A DNA stretch of 64,000 nt, from positions 4,527,001-4,591,000 of the forward strand of contig NZ_CP103300.1 of assembly GCF_025562755.1 (NCBI RefSeq), given 5' to 3'. The DNA is from Endozoicomonas euniceicola (GTDB lineage Bacteria > Pseudomonadota > Gammaproteobacteria > Pseudomonadales > Endozoicomonadaceae). Each line of letters opens with the position of its first letter. The stretch's first letter is position 1. This document shows, piece after piece, positions 53,604-63,266 of this stretch. A program made the translations under genes and the position numbers. The notes under the pieces were generated by a model. That model worked only from the letters and a program-made list of their open reading frames with translations. It did not search any database and was not told the origin of the DNA.

Positions 53604-54034
53604 ACGTAGACCTGCTGTCTGCTTTTCTTAAGGAAACCCCGTCTGGCGATAACCTGGAAGACCTGAAACACTCGGTACGACGCAATATCCGGTATTTGCT
53701 TGAAACAAGGCAAAGCCGGGTAACTGTAAAATCTGAAATATTGTCATGCCATTCACTTTACGGTTATGGGTTGTCAGCCAGAAATCTGGGGCACAGTGAT
53801 TTTCAGGACAGTCGTTTATGTCGGGAGATTGAGAAGATGCTCTTGTATTACGAACCCCGGCTGCAGGATGTTCTGGTGGAAGTAGACAGAGTCAGGAAAC
53901 GGGGTAATCGCTTAGCGATTCGTATTGAGGGTGTTCTGCAAAGTGAGCAACAACAAATGGTTCCTGTCGTCTTTGACTCGGTTATGAATCTCACCAGCAG
54001 CCACCTTAACATAGAGGAGAGTCGCTTTGGCTAA
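53600..54034 (+). CDS. tssE: T6SS baseplate protein TssE
   Basis: 144 residues, gp25-like. LKHSVRRNIRYLLETRQ, YGYGLSARNLGHSDFQDSRLCREIEKMLLYYEPRL and the following beta strands fit the TssE/phage gp25 domain. It forms part of the baseplate wedge. It overlaps tssF by eight bases. Confidence 0.9.
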   Translation: MNVDLLSAFLKETPSGDNLEDLKHSVRRNIRYLLETRQSRVTVKSEILSCHSLYGYGLSARNLGHSDFQDSRLCREIEKMLLYYEPRLQDVLVEVDRVRKRGNRLAIRIEGVLQSEQQQMVPVVFDSVMNLTSSHLNIEESRFG

Positions 54035-55817
54035 CACTCTGATGTCCTGGTACGAGCGGGAATTAAGCTTTCTGTACGCTGAAGCGAGGGCATTTGCAGA
54101 GGAGCACCCGCAACTGGCCAGTCACCTTGGGGTCAGCTATGACTCGGTATCCGATCCCCATGTGGCGCGGCTGCTTGAATCTTTCGCCTTGATTAATGCC
54201 CGACTGTCGCGGCAGCTCGCAGAAGGATCAACCCAGCTTTCCGGCAGCCTGCTGAATATTGTTTTTCCCATGTGCCTGCAATCTCTGCCTTCGACCAGTA
54301 TGATTCAGATTGCACCTTCAAAAGAGCAGCCACAGGTGGCAACGCTGCCTTCAGGTACCCGGTTCAGAGCCTACGTTAATAAAGATCAGTTCTGCCTGTT
54401 TCGTACGACACGGGATATGCAACTGTGTCCGTTTGATATCGTTGATCACCAGTTTGAATCAAGACCGTTTGTCCTTTCAGACATTGATTACCCCGAATCA
54501 TCCACCGCTTTATTAAAACTGGAACTGGCTATGTTGGATGAATCGCGCAGTTTTTCTAATTTGTCACCTTTTTCAGAAGTCACTATTCATTTTCAGGGGC
54601 TGGCGCGGCATCAGGCTCAGATGTACGACTACCTTATGCGACATCGCTGCCAGATGGTTCTGGCTAATGGCAGTGAGCAGCAGGTGACCCTGTCTATGGG
54701 ACAATTCGCAGCGGTAGGGTTTACCGGGCGGGACTCTATGATCACCCATGACAACTGTACCTTCCTTGATTATCAGATGATGCTGGAGCTGTTTGCCTGG
54801 CCAGAGTTGTTTTTTGGTTTTCGCCTGTTGGATATCGGCAATGCTCTGCGGCAGTTTGCCTGTCAGCGGGTGACTCTGCTGCTGTTTCTGGAAGATACCG
54901 TTGATGAGCAGGTGGCAACCCTTAGTAGCATTCGCTATAGCCTGGGCTGTGCGCCTGTTATTAACCTGTTTGAGCATATTGCAGAACCAGTGGTCGTCGA
55001 TCACCGTCAGCTGAGCTACCAGCTGGTACCCGATACCCATTCTGCCAACACCCTGGAAGTGCAGTCGGTTCAAAAGGTGCTGGATATTACCGGCGAGCAG
55101 CCAGAACTACTGCCGCCTTTGTATGGCCTGAAGCATAATGATACAGAGCATAACCGGTTCTGGCTTTACCATCCGCCAGAAACCGATAGTGATGCATGTG
55201 GACAGCTATCAGTGGTTTATCCGGAACTTCAGATGAATAAAAACCAGACAATGGTTCTGTCACCCCATCTGATCTGTAACAACGGGATGCAGGTTCTGGA
55301 GTTACCCGATAATCCAAGGCTGGAATGTCTGGACAGTATTGCACTCCCTGTCGCCGCTAAAATGATTATGCGACCAACGGCAAGAATACGACGTAAGCAA
55401 AATATTAAGAACCGCCTGAACCTGCTGGTGCATCTGAAAGGCGCTTTTACCTCGGTGTTGCAGGGCAGAGACCCTGCCGGTGACCTTCGTACCCTGATGT
55501 ATGTGTATTGCCTGCGCAATAACTCAGTCAGCACCGCCTGGCTTGATTCTCTGGTGCAAATGCAGCCTCGGCCTCTGGTTGCGCCGCTACGCATTAGTGG
55601 ACATCAGTGTTTTACCCAGGGCATTGAGTTAATCATTGAGCTGGATCCCTCAAGGCTCAAACAGGTCAGCATCATGATGTTCGTCAATCTGATTGATTTT
55701 ATGGTGGCGGGTTATGCGGGTTATCACAGTTTTATTGAAGTGGTCATTCGCCTCAAAGGTGATTCCGGAGACTACATGCGATGTACACGCCGACATGGTT
55801 ATCAGATCAATCGCTGA
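54027..55817 (+). CDS. tssF: T6SS baseplate protein TssF
   Basis: 596 residues. The start is TTG 54027 with GAGGAGA upstream. LMSWYERELSFLYAEARAFAEEHPQLASHLGV is the TssF start, and DPHVARLLESFALINARLSRQL and PLRISGHQCFTQGIELIIELDPS continue it. TssF with TssG and TssE makes the wedge. It overlaps tssG by 37 bases, showing tight coupling. Confidence 0.94.
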   Translation: MANTLMSWYERELSFLYAEARAFAEEHPQLASHLGVSYDSVSDPHVARLLESFALINARLSRQLAEGSTQLSGSLLNIVFPMCLQSLPSTSMIQIAPSKEQPQVATLPSGTRFRAYVNKDQFCLFRTTRDMQLCPFDIVDHQFESRPFVLSDIDYPESSTALLKLELAMLDESRSFSNLSPFSEVTIHFQGLARHQAQMYDYLMRHRCQMVLANGSEQQVTLSMGQFAAVGFTGRDSMITHDNCTFLDYQMMLELFAWPELFFGFRLLDIGNALRQFACQRVTLLLFLEDTVDEQVATLSSIRYSLGCAPVINLFEHIAEPVVVDHRQLSYQLVPDTHSANTLEVQSVQKVLDITGEQPELLPPLYGLKHNDTEHNRFWLYHPPETDSDACGQLSVVYPELQMNKNQTMVLSPHLICNNGMQVLELPDNPRLECLDSIALPVAAKMIMRPTARIRRKQNIKNRLNLLVHLKGAFTSVLQGRDPAGDLRTLMYVYCLRNNSVSTAWLDSLVQMQPRPLVAPLRISGHQCFTQGIELIIELDPSRLKQVSIMMFVNLIDFMVAGYAGYHSFIEVVIRLKGDSGDYMRCTRRHGYQINR

Positions 55818-56827
55818 GTGACAGTCTGCAACAGCAGCCGTGGCGCTGGCAGTATGCCCAGGTGGTAAGAATCATCGAAACAACAGGCGGTGGATTTCGG
55901 GCGTTCAGTGATCCGGTTTATGGTTACGCCGCCGCGGAAATCAGCGATGCATTATGTACCCGCAGGGGCTGGCGTTTAAAAGTCACCTGCCCGTCGCTGA
56001 ATGGCTACAACGGTGTACTGCCTTATGTTTATCAGGATCTGGAGCAGCAGCAGCGGCTGGTTCGGGACGATGATGATTTGCATGCCCTGTTTACAGTATT
56101 TAACCACCGGACCCTGAAACTGACGTCGATGGTCGCTAATCGCTCCAGCCTGTCAGTGCGTTACGAGCAGCGTTGCAAGACCGGTGGTTTGCTGGATAAA
56201 ACGGTACTGACACTGCTGGGCATACCGATTCCTACCCGCTGGATCCCACCTGATAATCTGGTACGTTACTCTCCGGTTCTGCATCGAACGACAACCAGCC
56301 TGGTGCTATTGGGTGGCATACTGCAAGACTATTTCTCCGTCGCTATTCGTCTTGAAGAACCGCCGCTGGTGCGCTTACCCCTGGCACCTGAATGCCTGAC
56401 CCGGTTGCGCTGTCGTGTCGACCATAAAACCCGGAGCGTAGGCCATCTTGGCCGGAATGCAGTGTCAGGGCGCAGTTGTTACCTGATGCACTCCAAGCTC
56501 CATGTGGTGATTCTGGCCAGAGCGCCTGATGAATACGCAGCGATCACTTCTGATCGTTCGTTAGGCCCGTCCATATTGGAAATGTGCTCACTCTACTTTT
56601 TCGGTGCAGCCCGCTTTCGCCTGCAGATTGAATGCACCAAGCGCTGCCTTGCCTCGCCCACACTCAATGCCAGGCCTTGCCTCAGTACTGCCAGGCTGGG
56701 TTTACTCAGTTGCCTGATACCTGAAAGGCACCCTGATCAGATCATTGTTATGGATTACCCGGGGCTGCCGGATAATGAACCCTCCGTGCGGCAGAGTAAA
56801 ACATTTGTACCAGAGATTCCTCTGTGA
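55781..56827 (+). CDS. tssG: T6SS baseplate protein TssG
   Basis: 348 residues. QQQPWRWQYAQVVRIIETTGGG begins it, and LKVTCPSLNGYNGVLPYVYQDLEQQQRL and HLGRNAVSGRSCYLMHSKLHVVIL match the TssG fold. It pairs with TssF in the baseplate. It overlaps tssH by four bases. Confidence 0.92.
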   Translation: MYTPTWLSDQSLSDSLQQQPWRWQYAQVVRIIETTGGGFRAFSDPVYGYAAAEISDALCTRRGWRLKVTCPSLNGYNGVLPYVYQDLEQQQRLVRDDDDLHALFTVFNHRTLKLTSMVANRSSLSVRYEQRCKTGGLLDKTVLTLLGIPIPTRWIPPDNLVRYSPVLHRTTTSLVLLGGILQDYFSVAIRLEEPPLVRLPLAPECLTRLRCRVDHKTRSVGHLGRNAVSGRSCYLMHSKLHVVILARAPDEYAAITSDRSLGPSILEMCSLYFFGAARFRLQIECTKRCLASPTLNARPCLSTARLGLLSCLIPERHPDQIIVMDYPGLPDNEPSVRQSKTFVPEIPL

Positions 56828-59445
56828 TGAAGCAGCTTGAACTGAAAACCCTTATTGGCCAACTCTCTACAGAGCTGAGGCAGGCACTGGAAACCGCAGC
56901 GGCACTGTGTGTTAGCCGTAAACACAAAGTGGTTGAAATTGAACATTGGCTGATGCAATTGTGCCGGGAGCCCGGCGCTGCAATGAGGCAGATCATCACT
57001 AGCCAGAAGTTGTCAGTGACCACCATGATTGACGACCTGGAACAGCGTTTAAATCGACTACCGGGCGGCTTTGACGGCACACCGGCCTTAGCTCACAACA
57101 CGGTTATTTTGATTCAGGATGCCTGGCTGATTGCTTCTGTCAACTTTCATCAACAGACCATTGCCGTCCACCACCTGATACTGGCATTACTGGATAATGA
57201 CTCGTTTGCCCTGGTGGAAACTCCCCTGACAACAGAGCTTCATAAAATTTCAAGAGACGCACTACAGGCGCAGGTGGCCGCTTCGTCAGAAATCATTGCA
57301 GCTGACGAGCCCAAAGCGTCAGCTCTCAATAAATACACCACTGATATGACAGCGGCAGCAGCCAGTGGTGAGGCTTCAGCCTCAGGGGGGAAAGTCACCG
57401 GGGGAAAAATTGTTGGTCGGGATCAGGAAATACGACAAATCATAGATATTCTGTGCAGGCGTCGTCAAAACAGCCCGATTCTGGTGGGTGACGCAGGCGT
57501 GGGAAAAACGGCTGTTGTTGAAGGGCTGGCACAAAAAGTGATCAGTGAGGATGTGCCTGACAATCTGAAAGGCATCCAGATTCTGAACCTTGATCTTGGC
57601 TTGTTACAGGCGGGGGCAAGCATCAAGGGAGAGTTTGAGAATCGTCTGAAAGATCTGATCAATGAAGTGAAACAGTCTGAGCGGCCAGTTATTGTATTTA
57701 TTGACGAGGCGCACACACTGATTGGTGCAGGAGGGGCAGCGGGACAGAATGATGCGGCGAACCTGCTCAAGCCTGCCCTGGCTCGGGGTGAGTTTCGAAC
57801 CATTGCGGCGACCACCTGGGCAGAGTATAAAAAGTTCTTTGAAAAAGACGCTGCCCTGACCCGACGCTTCCAGCCTGTCAAAATCCATGAGCCTGATGAG
57901 GAAACCGCTATTCATATGGTGCGTAGCGTCGCTTTGACTCTGGAGCAGCACCATAAAACAAGAGTTCACGATGATGCGGTCACCAGCGCTGTCAGGCTCT
58001 CAATTCGCTACCTTCCCGAACGACAGTTGCCCGATAAAGCCATCAGTTTGCTGGATACGGCCTGCTCACGGGTCAGCCTGTCCCGCCATACGACCCCTAT
58101 GCGCCTTCAGGAAATGCTGCAACAAGAGCGTTACCTGCGTAGTGAGCTGTCGGAAGTGAGTCGGGATGAGGCCACCGGGCTGGTGGAGCCAGAGCAGGTG
58201 AATGCAATAAGGGAGCAGCTTAAGCAGGTTTCTCAGGACGTTGAATCCGTAAAGGTGCAGTGGCAGAAGGAACAGGCCCTGGTTGAAGAGCTGGTGACGC
58301 AGGAAAAGACGATCGATGAGCAGTATCAGCAGGCTGGTACAGTGAATAAAGCCCTGAGGAAAAAACAGGAGACTATGCAGGAACAGTTGCAGAAACTGCA
58401 AGGGCAAGCCCCCATGGTGTATCCCAGAGTTGACGCTGACAGTGTGGCCGCCGTGGTGTCAGGGTGGACGGGGATACCGGTAGGCAACATGCTTAGTGAT
58501 GAAATCCAGCGACTGCTGACGCTGGAAGAAAGTCTCCGGAAGCGAGTGATCGGGCAAGATCAGGCCATCGCTGAAATCAGCAAAAGTGTACGAATTGGGC
58601 GGGCAGGACTGTCTGATCCCCGTAAACCGATTGGCGTTTTTTTAATGTGTGGCCCGTCGGGCGTGGGTAAAACAGAAACAGGGTTGGCTTTGGCAGATGA
58701 ATTGTATGGTGGGGAACAGAATCTGACCGTACTGAATATGACGGAGTTTAAAGAGGAACATAAAGTCTCTATGTTGCTGGGAGCGCCAGCGGGCTATGTG
58801 GGGTATGGCGAAGGCGGCGTGCTGACCGAGGCGGTTCGTCGCAGCCCTTATTCGGTACTGTTGCTGGATGAAATGGAGAAAGCCCATCCGGGCGTGCACG
58901 ATATTTTTTACCAGATATTTGACAAGGGACGCATAGCAGACAGCGAAGGTCGGGAAGTGGACTTTCGTCAGACCATTATCATCATGACCTCGAATGCTGC
59001 TGATGCAGCCATCTGTGACCTGGTTGACCAGTTTGAACAAGAAGGAAAAGGTATTCCGGACAGCGCCGATATCGCTGCTGTTATCAATGATGAACTGCTG
59101 CATTTTTTCAAGCCCGCTTTTCTTGGGCGGCTTACCCTGATTCCCTACCTTCCACTCAACAACACTGATATGGCGAAAATCTGTCGTTTAACACTACAGC
59201 GTATGGAGAAGAATCTGGCAGCTCGTTATGGTGCCTTGCTGGTAGTTGACGATGCCGCCATTGAACAGCTCGTAGCATGGAATGATAGCCCGCAAACAGG
59301 CGCCAGGGCCATAGAACAACAGGTCAACCGACGTTTGATGCCCGTGCTGGCAGAAGAGTGCCTGAGCCGGCTGGCGAAAGGGGAGAGTATTACAGAGGTT
59401 CGTATTGGTCTGGAGAATCATCAGTTGGAATTCAGTGTTCAGTAA
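56824..59445 (+). CDS. tssH: T6SS ClpV-type AAA+ ATPase TssH
   Basis: 873 residues. The N-terminal ClpN-like domain (KTLIGQLSTELRQALETAAALCVSR) is followed by two AAA+ modules. Walker A motifs are GDAGVGKT (about residue 221) and GPSGVGKT (about 610), with Walker B FIDEAHTLIG and LLLDEMEKAHPG. A coiled-coil M domain (DVESVKVQWQKEQALVEELV) lies between. It disassembles contracted TssB/TssC sheath. It is followed 21 bases later by vgrG. Confidence 0.95.
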   Translation: MMKQLELKTLIGQLSTELRQALETAAALCVSRKHKVVEIEHWLMQLCREPGAAMRQIITSQKLSVTTMIDDLEQRLNRLPGGFDGTPALAHNTVILIQDAWLIASVNFHQQTIAVHHLILALLDNDSFALVETPLTTELHKISRDALQAQVAASSEIIAADEPKASALNKYTTDMTAAAASGEASASGGKVTGGKIVGRDQEIRQIIDILCRRRQNSPILVGDAGVGKTAVVEGLAQKVISEDVPDNLKGIQILNLDLGLLQAGASIKGEFENRLKDLINEVKQSERPVIVFIDEAHTLIGAGGAAGQNDAANLLKPALARGEFRTIAATTWAEYKKFFEKDAALTRRFQPVKIHEPDEETAIHMVRSVALTLEQHHKTRVHDDAVTSAVRLSIRYLPERQLPDKAISLLDTACSRVSLSRHTTPMRLQEMLQQERYLRSELSEVSRDEATGLVEPEQVNAIREQLKQVSQDVESVKVQWQKEQALVEELVTQEKTIDEQYQQAGTVNKALRKKQETMQEQLQKLQGQAPMVYPRVDADSVAAVVSGWTGIPVGNMLSDEIQRLLTLEESLRKRVIGQDQAIAEISKSVRIGRAGLSDPRKPIGVFLMCGPSGVGKTETGLALADELYGGEQNLTVLNMTEFKEEHKVSMLLGAPAGYVGYGEGGVLTEAVRRSPYSVLLLDEMEKAHPGVHDIFYQIFDKGRIADSEGREVDFRQTIIIMTSNAADAAICDLVDQFEQEGKGIPDSADIAAVINDELLHFFKPAFLGRLTLIPYLPLNNTDMAKICRLTLQRMEKNLAARYGALLVVDDAAIEQLVAWNDSPQTGARAIEQQVNRRLMPVLAEECLSRLAKGESITEVRIGLENHQLEFSVQ

Positions 59446-59466
59446 CAAACCAAACAGGAGTCAACA

Positions 59467-61626
59467 GTGGCTAATAGGCAAACGCTAGACCCCGGATCCC
59501 GACCGCTGGTGGCCACAACGGAAGATGGCAATGAGCTGATTGTTGCCCGGCTGACCAGTAGTGAGCGGCTGGATGACCTGTTTGAACACAGAGCTCTGGT
59601 TCTGGCACGGGATATGGATGAGCGTGATTTGCTGGGGCAGTCCATCTCTTTTTGTTATCAGCCACAGCATGGCTCCGAACGGCGGAAGGAGCGTTTTTTT
59701 CACGGTTTCTGTGTCGAGGTGCGCCAGGTGGGCAGTCTGCCCGCCTGGGATTATCTGCAATATGAACTGGTGGCCGCTCCCTGGTCATGGTTTTTATCCC
59801 AGCGAATAAACTGTCGGGTATTTCAGCAGCAGAAGGTCAGTGAGATTATTGCAACCATTGCCAGGGAACATGGTTTTAATAGCTATCTGGAACTGAATGG
59901 CTCTAACGATCAGCGACGTGAATATTGTGTGCAGTTTAATGAAACCGACTGGGATTTTATTCAGCGGCTTATCAGTGCCCAGGGCTGGTACTATTTTTTT
60001 CGGCAGCAGCAGGAGCAACACACTTTGGTGGTGGGTGAGAATAACCGTCTGTTTGGAGACTGCGGTGAGAGTGGTGTCGAATATTTTGCCGGTAGTCACA
60101 AGCTGGACCGTGCCATCACTGAATGGGAACACATGTACAGTATGGGGGCTGGCTCAGTGGTAACAGCTGATTACAACGTTGAGATGGCGGAGCCGGTGAT
60201 GGCTGATGAAGCAAAAACAACATTCACCAGTGTTCGTCATAAAAACCTGCAACAGTATTTTTATCCGGGCGGGTTTCAGGAAAAAAATACAGGCAATACG
60301 GTTTCTGCATTGCAGATGCAGGGCATTGATACCGGATTCAGCGAGGTCAGCGGAGCCTGCAGTCTGTTTAATTTTGCCAGTGGGACGACCTTCCATCTGG
60401 ATCACCACCCCGATAGCGACGAGCAACGGGACTGGTTACTCAGTGACATTGTTCACACATTTATCACGGACGAAAATGGACGTTCTATAGAATACACCAA
60501 CCGGTTTCGTTGTCTGTCAGCGGATATCCCCTGGAAATCCAGGCAGCGCTTGTCCAAACCGGTGATGGCAGGGTTGCAGAGCGCCTGTGTGACGGGGCCG
60601 GATAATGAGGAAATTTTTCTGGATCAGTATCACCGTGTTAAATTGCAGTTCCACTGGGACAGGGAAGGCAAAAACGACCAGAACAGTTCCTGCTGGGTCC
60701 GGGTTGCCCAGCCTCTGGCGGGTGATGGTTTTGGTTGCCAGTTTACTCCCAGGGTAGGGGATGAAGTATTGGTGTGTTTTCTCGATAACGACCCGGATCA
60801 GCCCCTGGTAGTGGGAACCGTGTATAACGGCAAACGACAACAGCCTTATGCTAACGCAATGGAGCAGGGCATGCGGTTAAAATCCCTGCCGGGGGCGGGG
60901 GCAGATCATTTCAGTGAACTGCGCTTTAACTGCAAATCTGAAGAAGAGCTGGTGTACCTCCAGGCCCAGAAAGATATGAAGGTTGTGGTCAAGAACGATG
61001 CTGAGCGAACGGTGACAGGCAATGATAAAACACTGGTGGAGAAAGCCTCGGAACGAACGGTTAAAGAAAACGACACACACCGGGTACAAGGCGAGCAGTC
61101 AACAGAAGTCACTAAAAACATAGCCACCAAAACTGATGCCGACTATGAGTTGCAGACAAAAGGGAAGTATCAGCAGCAGACCGGTGGCGGTTTTAATTTA
61201 AAGGTTGGGGGAGCCACGATAGTCAACAGTCAGGGCAGCCTGGATATGGAGACTAAGGGTAATATGACTGGCATGGCATCCGGGAGCCTGTCCCTGGACG
61301 CAGCCAGCATTTCCGGTAAGGGTAAAACCGATATCGAGCTTACCGTGGGTGCCAGTAAAGTCAGCCTTTCTTCCAGTGCTTTGGAAATCAGCTGTGGTCC
61401 CAGCAATATTAAACTCTCGCCTCTCGGTGTTGAGATCAATGGTGCTGATATCAAGGCGGATGCCGAGGCAATGGCGGAGATAAAAGGGGGCATTTCAGCG
61501 TCCCTGGAAGGGTCGATCAATGCCGAAGTAAAAGGTACGCTGGTGACCATCAACGGCGATGCCATGACCTCTGTAAAGGCCGGGGCATTGGTGGAGTTGT
61601 CCGGGATTATCACCAAAATCAACTGA
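59467..61626 (+). CDS. vgrG: T6SS spike protein VgrG
   Basis: 719 residues from GTG 59467. The Phage_GPD/gp27-like part (VARLTSSERLDDLFEHRALVLARD... to YEL) is followed by the gp5 OB domain (DQYHRVKLQFHWDREGKND, HRVKLQFHWDR motif) and VARVGDEVLVCFLDNDPDQPLVVGTVYN, then a long repetitive beta-helix tail (TVTGNDKTLVEKASERTVKEND...). The tail ends without a separate effector domain, so cargo is likely provided by the downstream adaptor and PAAR proteins. Confidence 0.95.
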   Translation: MANRQTLDPGSRPLVATTEDGNELIVARLTSSERLDDLFEHRALVLARDMDERDLLGQSISFCYQPQHGSERRKERFFHGFCVEVRQVGSLPAWDYLQYELVAAPWSWFLSQRINCRVFQQQKVSEIIATIAREHGFNSYLELNGSNDQRREYCVQFNETDWDFIQRLISAQGWYYFFRQQQEQHTLVVGENNRLFGDCGESGVEYFAGSHKLDRAITEWEHMYSMGAGSVVTADYNVEMAEPVMADEAKTTFTSVRHKNLQQYFYPGGFQEKNTGNTVSALQMQGIDTGFSEVSGACSLFNFASGTTFHLDHHPDSDEQRDWLLSDIVHTFITDENGRSIEYTNRFRCLSADIPWKSRQRLSKPVMAGLQSACVTGPDNEEIFLDQYHRVKLQFHWDREGKNDQNSSCWVRVAQPLAGDGFGCQFTPRVGDEVLVCFLDNDPDQPLVVGTVYNGKRQQPYANAMEQGMRLKSLPGAGADHFSELRFNCKSEEELVYLQAQKDMKVVVKNDAERTVTGNDKTLVEKASERTVKENDTHRVQGEQSTEVTKNIATKTDADYELQTKGKYQQQTGGGFNLKVGGATIVNSQGSLDMETKGNMTGMASGSLSLDAASISGKGKTDIELTVGASKVSLSSSALEISCGPSNIKLSPLGVEINGADIKADAEAMAEIKGGISASLEGSINAEVKGTLVTINGDAMTSVKAGALVELSGIITKIN

Positions 61627-61634
61627 GGTGGTTC

Positions 61635-62216
61635 ATGCTGATTACTGTACCGGTATTGAAGAAGATTCCGCAACTCAAGGCAACCGATATTCTAGCTCGT
61701 TATCAGCAGAAGCCTGACTTCAGAAAAACCATTAACCCTGACCTGTCGCCTGTCCAGCTGATTAACCAGTTATACGACGGAAAGCAGTGGCAGGAGCTGG
61801 TCGTGTTTTTATGTCACAGCCTGTTTGTCCGGGAAGTCATCTGGTGGGGTTATTGCTGTATCAAAACTGTACAGGATACGTTGCCTGCTGAACAACAGCA
61901 GAGCCTTAAGGTGGTTTATCAGTGGTTAACGGACAATACTGAGCCTCATCGGCGTCTGGCGGAAATAGAAGTGAAAAAAATTGGTCTGGATAACGCCTGT
62001 GGCTGGCTGGCACAGGCGGTATTCTGGAGTGGGGGCAGCATTACCCCCCTGAATGCGCCTGAAAGTCCGGCCCCCGCTTACCTTTACAGTCATGCGGTGG
62101 CGGGAGCTATCTCTCTGGCGGCCTTACTGCCTGATGGCAAGCAGGGAGAAAAACGGTACAAACAGTTTATAAAGCAGGGTATCAACATAGCGGCTGGAGG
62201 CAGCGGGAGGTCATGA
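61635..62216 (+). CDS. VgrG-linked small protein, probable adaptor
   Basis: 193 residues, eight bases after vgrG and overlapping PAAR by four. A mainly helical protein with a conserved-looking SPVQLINQLYDGKQWQELVVFL and a C-terminal alanine-rich helix (YLYSHAVAGAISLAALL). It resembles the small unnamed proteins between VgrG and PAAR genes (I think of DUF6931, unverified). It probably loads the downstream cargo; that is inference from position. Confidence 0.6.
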   Translation: MLITVPVLKKIPQLKATDILARYQQKPDFRKTINPDLSPVQLINQLYDGKQWQELVVFLCHSLFVREVIWWGYCCIKTVQDTLPAEQQQSLKVVYQWLTDNTEPHRRLAEIEVKKIGLDNACGWLAQAVFWSGGSITPLNAPESPAPAYLYSHAVAGAISLAALLPDGKQGEKRYKQFIKQGINIAAGGSGRS

Positions 62217-62512
62217 TGGGGCCAGCAGCGAGAGCGGGCGATATGCATATTTGCCCAATGCAGACACCGGCAGTGGTTCCTATACCTCATGTGGGTGGTC
62301 CGCTGTTGCCCATGCCGACAACGGTTTTGATAGGTGGCCTGCCAGCCGCAGGTGTCGGGCAGATATGTATCTGTGTGGGGCCACCCGATGTGGTGGTAAT
62401 GGGGAGCCTGACGGTATTGATAAATGACCGTCCTGCGGCGCGTATGGGCGATGAGACTGCTCACGGAGGGGTGATTGTTTCTGGCTTGCCTACCGTCATC
62501 ATTGGAGGATAG
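62213..62512 (+). CDS. PAAR-domain spike tip protein
   Basis: 99 residues, almost entirely a PAAR domain: AARAGDMHICPMQTPAVVPIPH, GGLPAAGVGQICICVGPPDVV, RPAARMGDETAHGGVI. PAAR sharpens the VgrG spike and can tether effectors. The metal-binding His and Cys residues are present. The candidate effector starts 50 bases downstream. Confidence 0.92.
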   Translation: MMGPAARAGDMHICPMQTPAVVPIPHVGGPLLPMPTTVLIGGLPAAGVGQICICVGPPDVVVMGSLTVLINDRPAARMGDETAHGGVIVSGLPTVIIGG

Positions 62513-62562
62513 CACCAGGCGCTTTATTGGCTTTGTGCTTTATCAGTGCGAGGGTTCAGGCC

Positions 62563-63243
62563 ATGATGAGAAGGTGGAGACAAAGGAGATACCTGGTCAG
62601 TGAAAGTAATACACTCCTTTTAACTAAACCCATCTTTTTTCAGAATACGACGTTATTAGAGGGTACGGCGCCGGAAAGCAGGGATGGGCGAGGACGTCGA
62701 TTTTATGGTTATGCTTTCCTGCCAGACGATCAGGATATTCTTGATGCCTTCAGCAAAGGTTTTTACCCAAAATATCTTGAATGGTTTCCCCGGGAACTGA
62801 CCGATGCGTCGACCCCCAGACGTTTTGGCGGTAGTTCGACTATTCAGTCTTACATTTGTCATTACGCTGCCTATCAAAACAGCACCCATCGGAATATATA
62901 CCTGGTGGACCTCAGGGAACTCGGAGGTATTGTCAAAGGGGCGCCGAACCCCCCTTTTCCAACACATCGCAATGTCAGACCAGCATACTATGACGGTTAT
63001 AGGCACGGTGACCTTGCGTTTGAACGTTTTCCTTTTACCAGGGAGTACCATCGACTGGAAACTCTGGCACCTGTTCCTGGTGAAGCTGTGATAGGGATGG
63101 TGACATGCTTCACTTCCCGTTTATACATTCTTCCTGTGGCCAAGCTTAAACTTCATATTAATCCGGATTACAGGCAGGGACTGGAAGGCGTCAGGGCCAT
63201 TGTCGATTTATTTAATGGGGAAAGTGACTGGGTCATGGTATAG
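62563..63243 (+). CDS. Candidate T6SS cargo protein, weakly ADP-ribosyltransferase-like
   Basis: 226 residues from ATG 62563 (GAGGG eight bases upstream). Immediately after PAAR, so a cargo is expected. FYGYAFLPDDQDILDAFSKGF and FGGSSTIQSYICHYAAYQNSTHRNIYLVDLRE resemble the toxin order of an N-terminal strand, an STS-like motif and a YVYLID strand. A later PVPGEAVIGM has a Glu in the position of the cholera-type PHPDEQEV catalytic motif. The key Arg of classical toxins is not obvious. No immunity gene lies between it and tssM. Family uncertain. Confidence 0.45.
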   Translation: MMRRWRQRRYLVSESNTLLLTKPIFFQNTTLLEGTAPESRDGRGRRFYGYAFLPDDQDILDAFSKGFYPKYLEWFPRELTDASTPRRFGGSSTIQSYICHYAAYQNSTHRNIYLVDLRELGGIVKGAPNPPFPTHRNVRPAYYDGYRHGDLAFERFPFTREYHRLETLAPVPGEAVIGMVTCFTSRLYILPVAKLKLHINPDYRQGLEGVRAIVDLFNGESDWVMV

Positions 63244-63266
63244 CCGCTGCCGATACAGGGAGCCAG

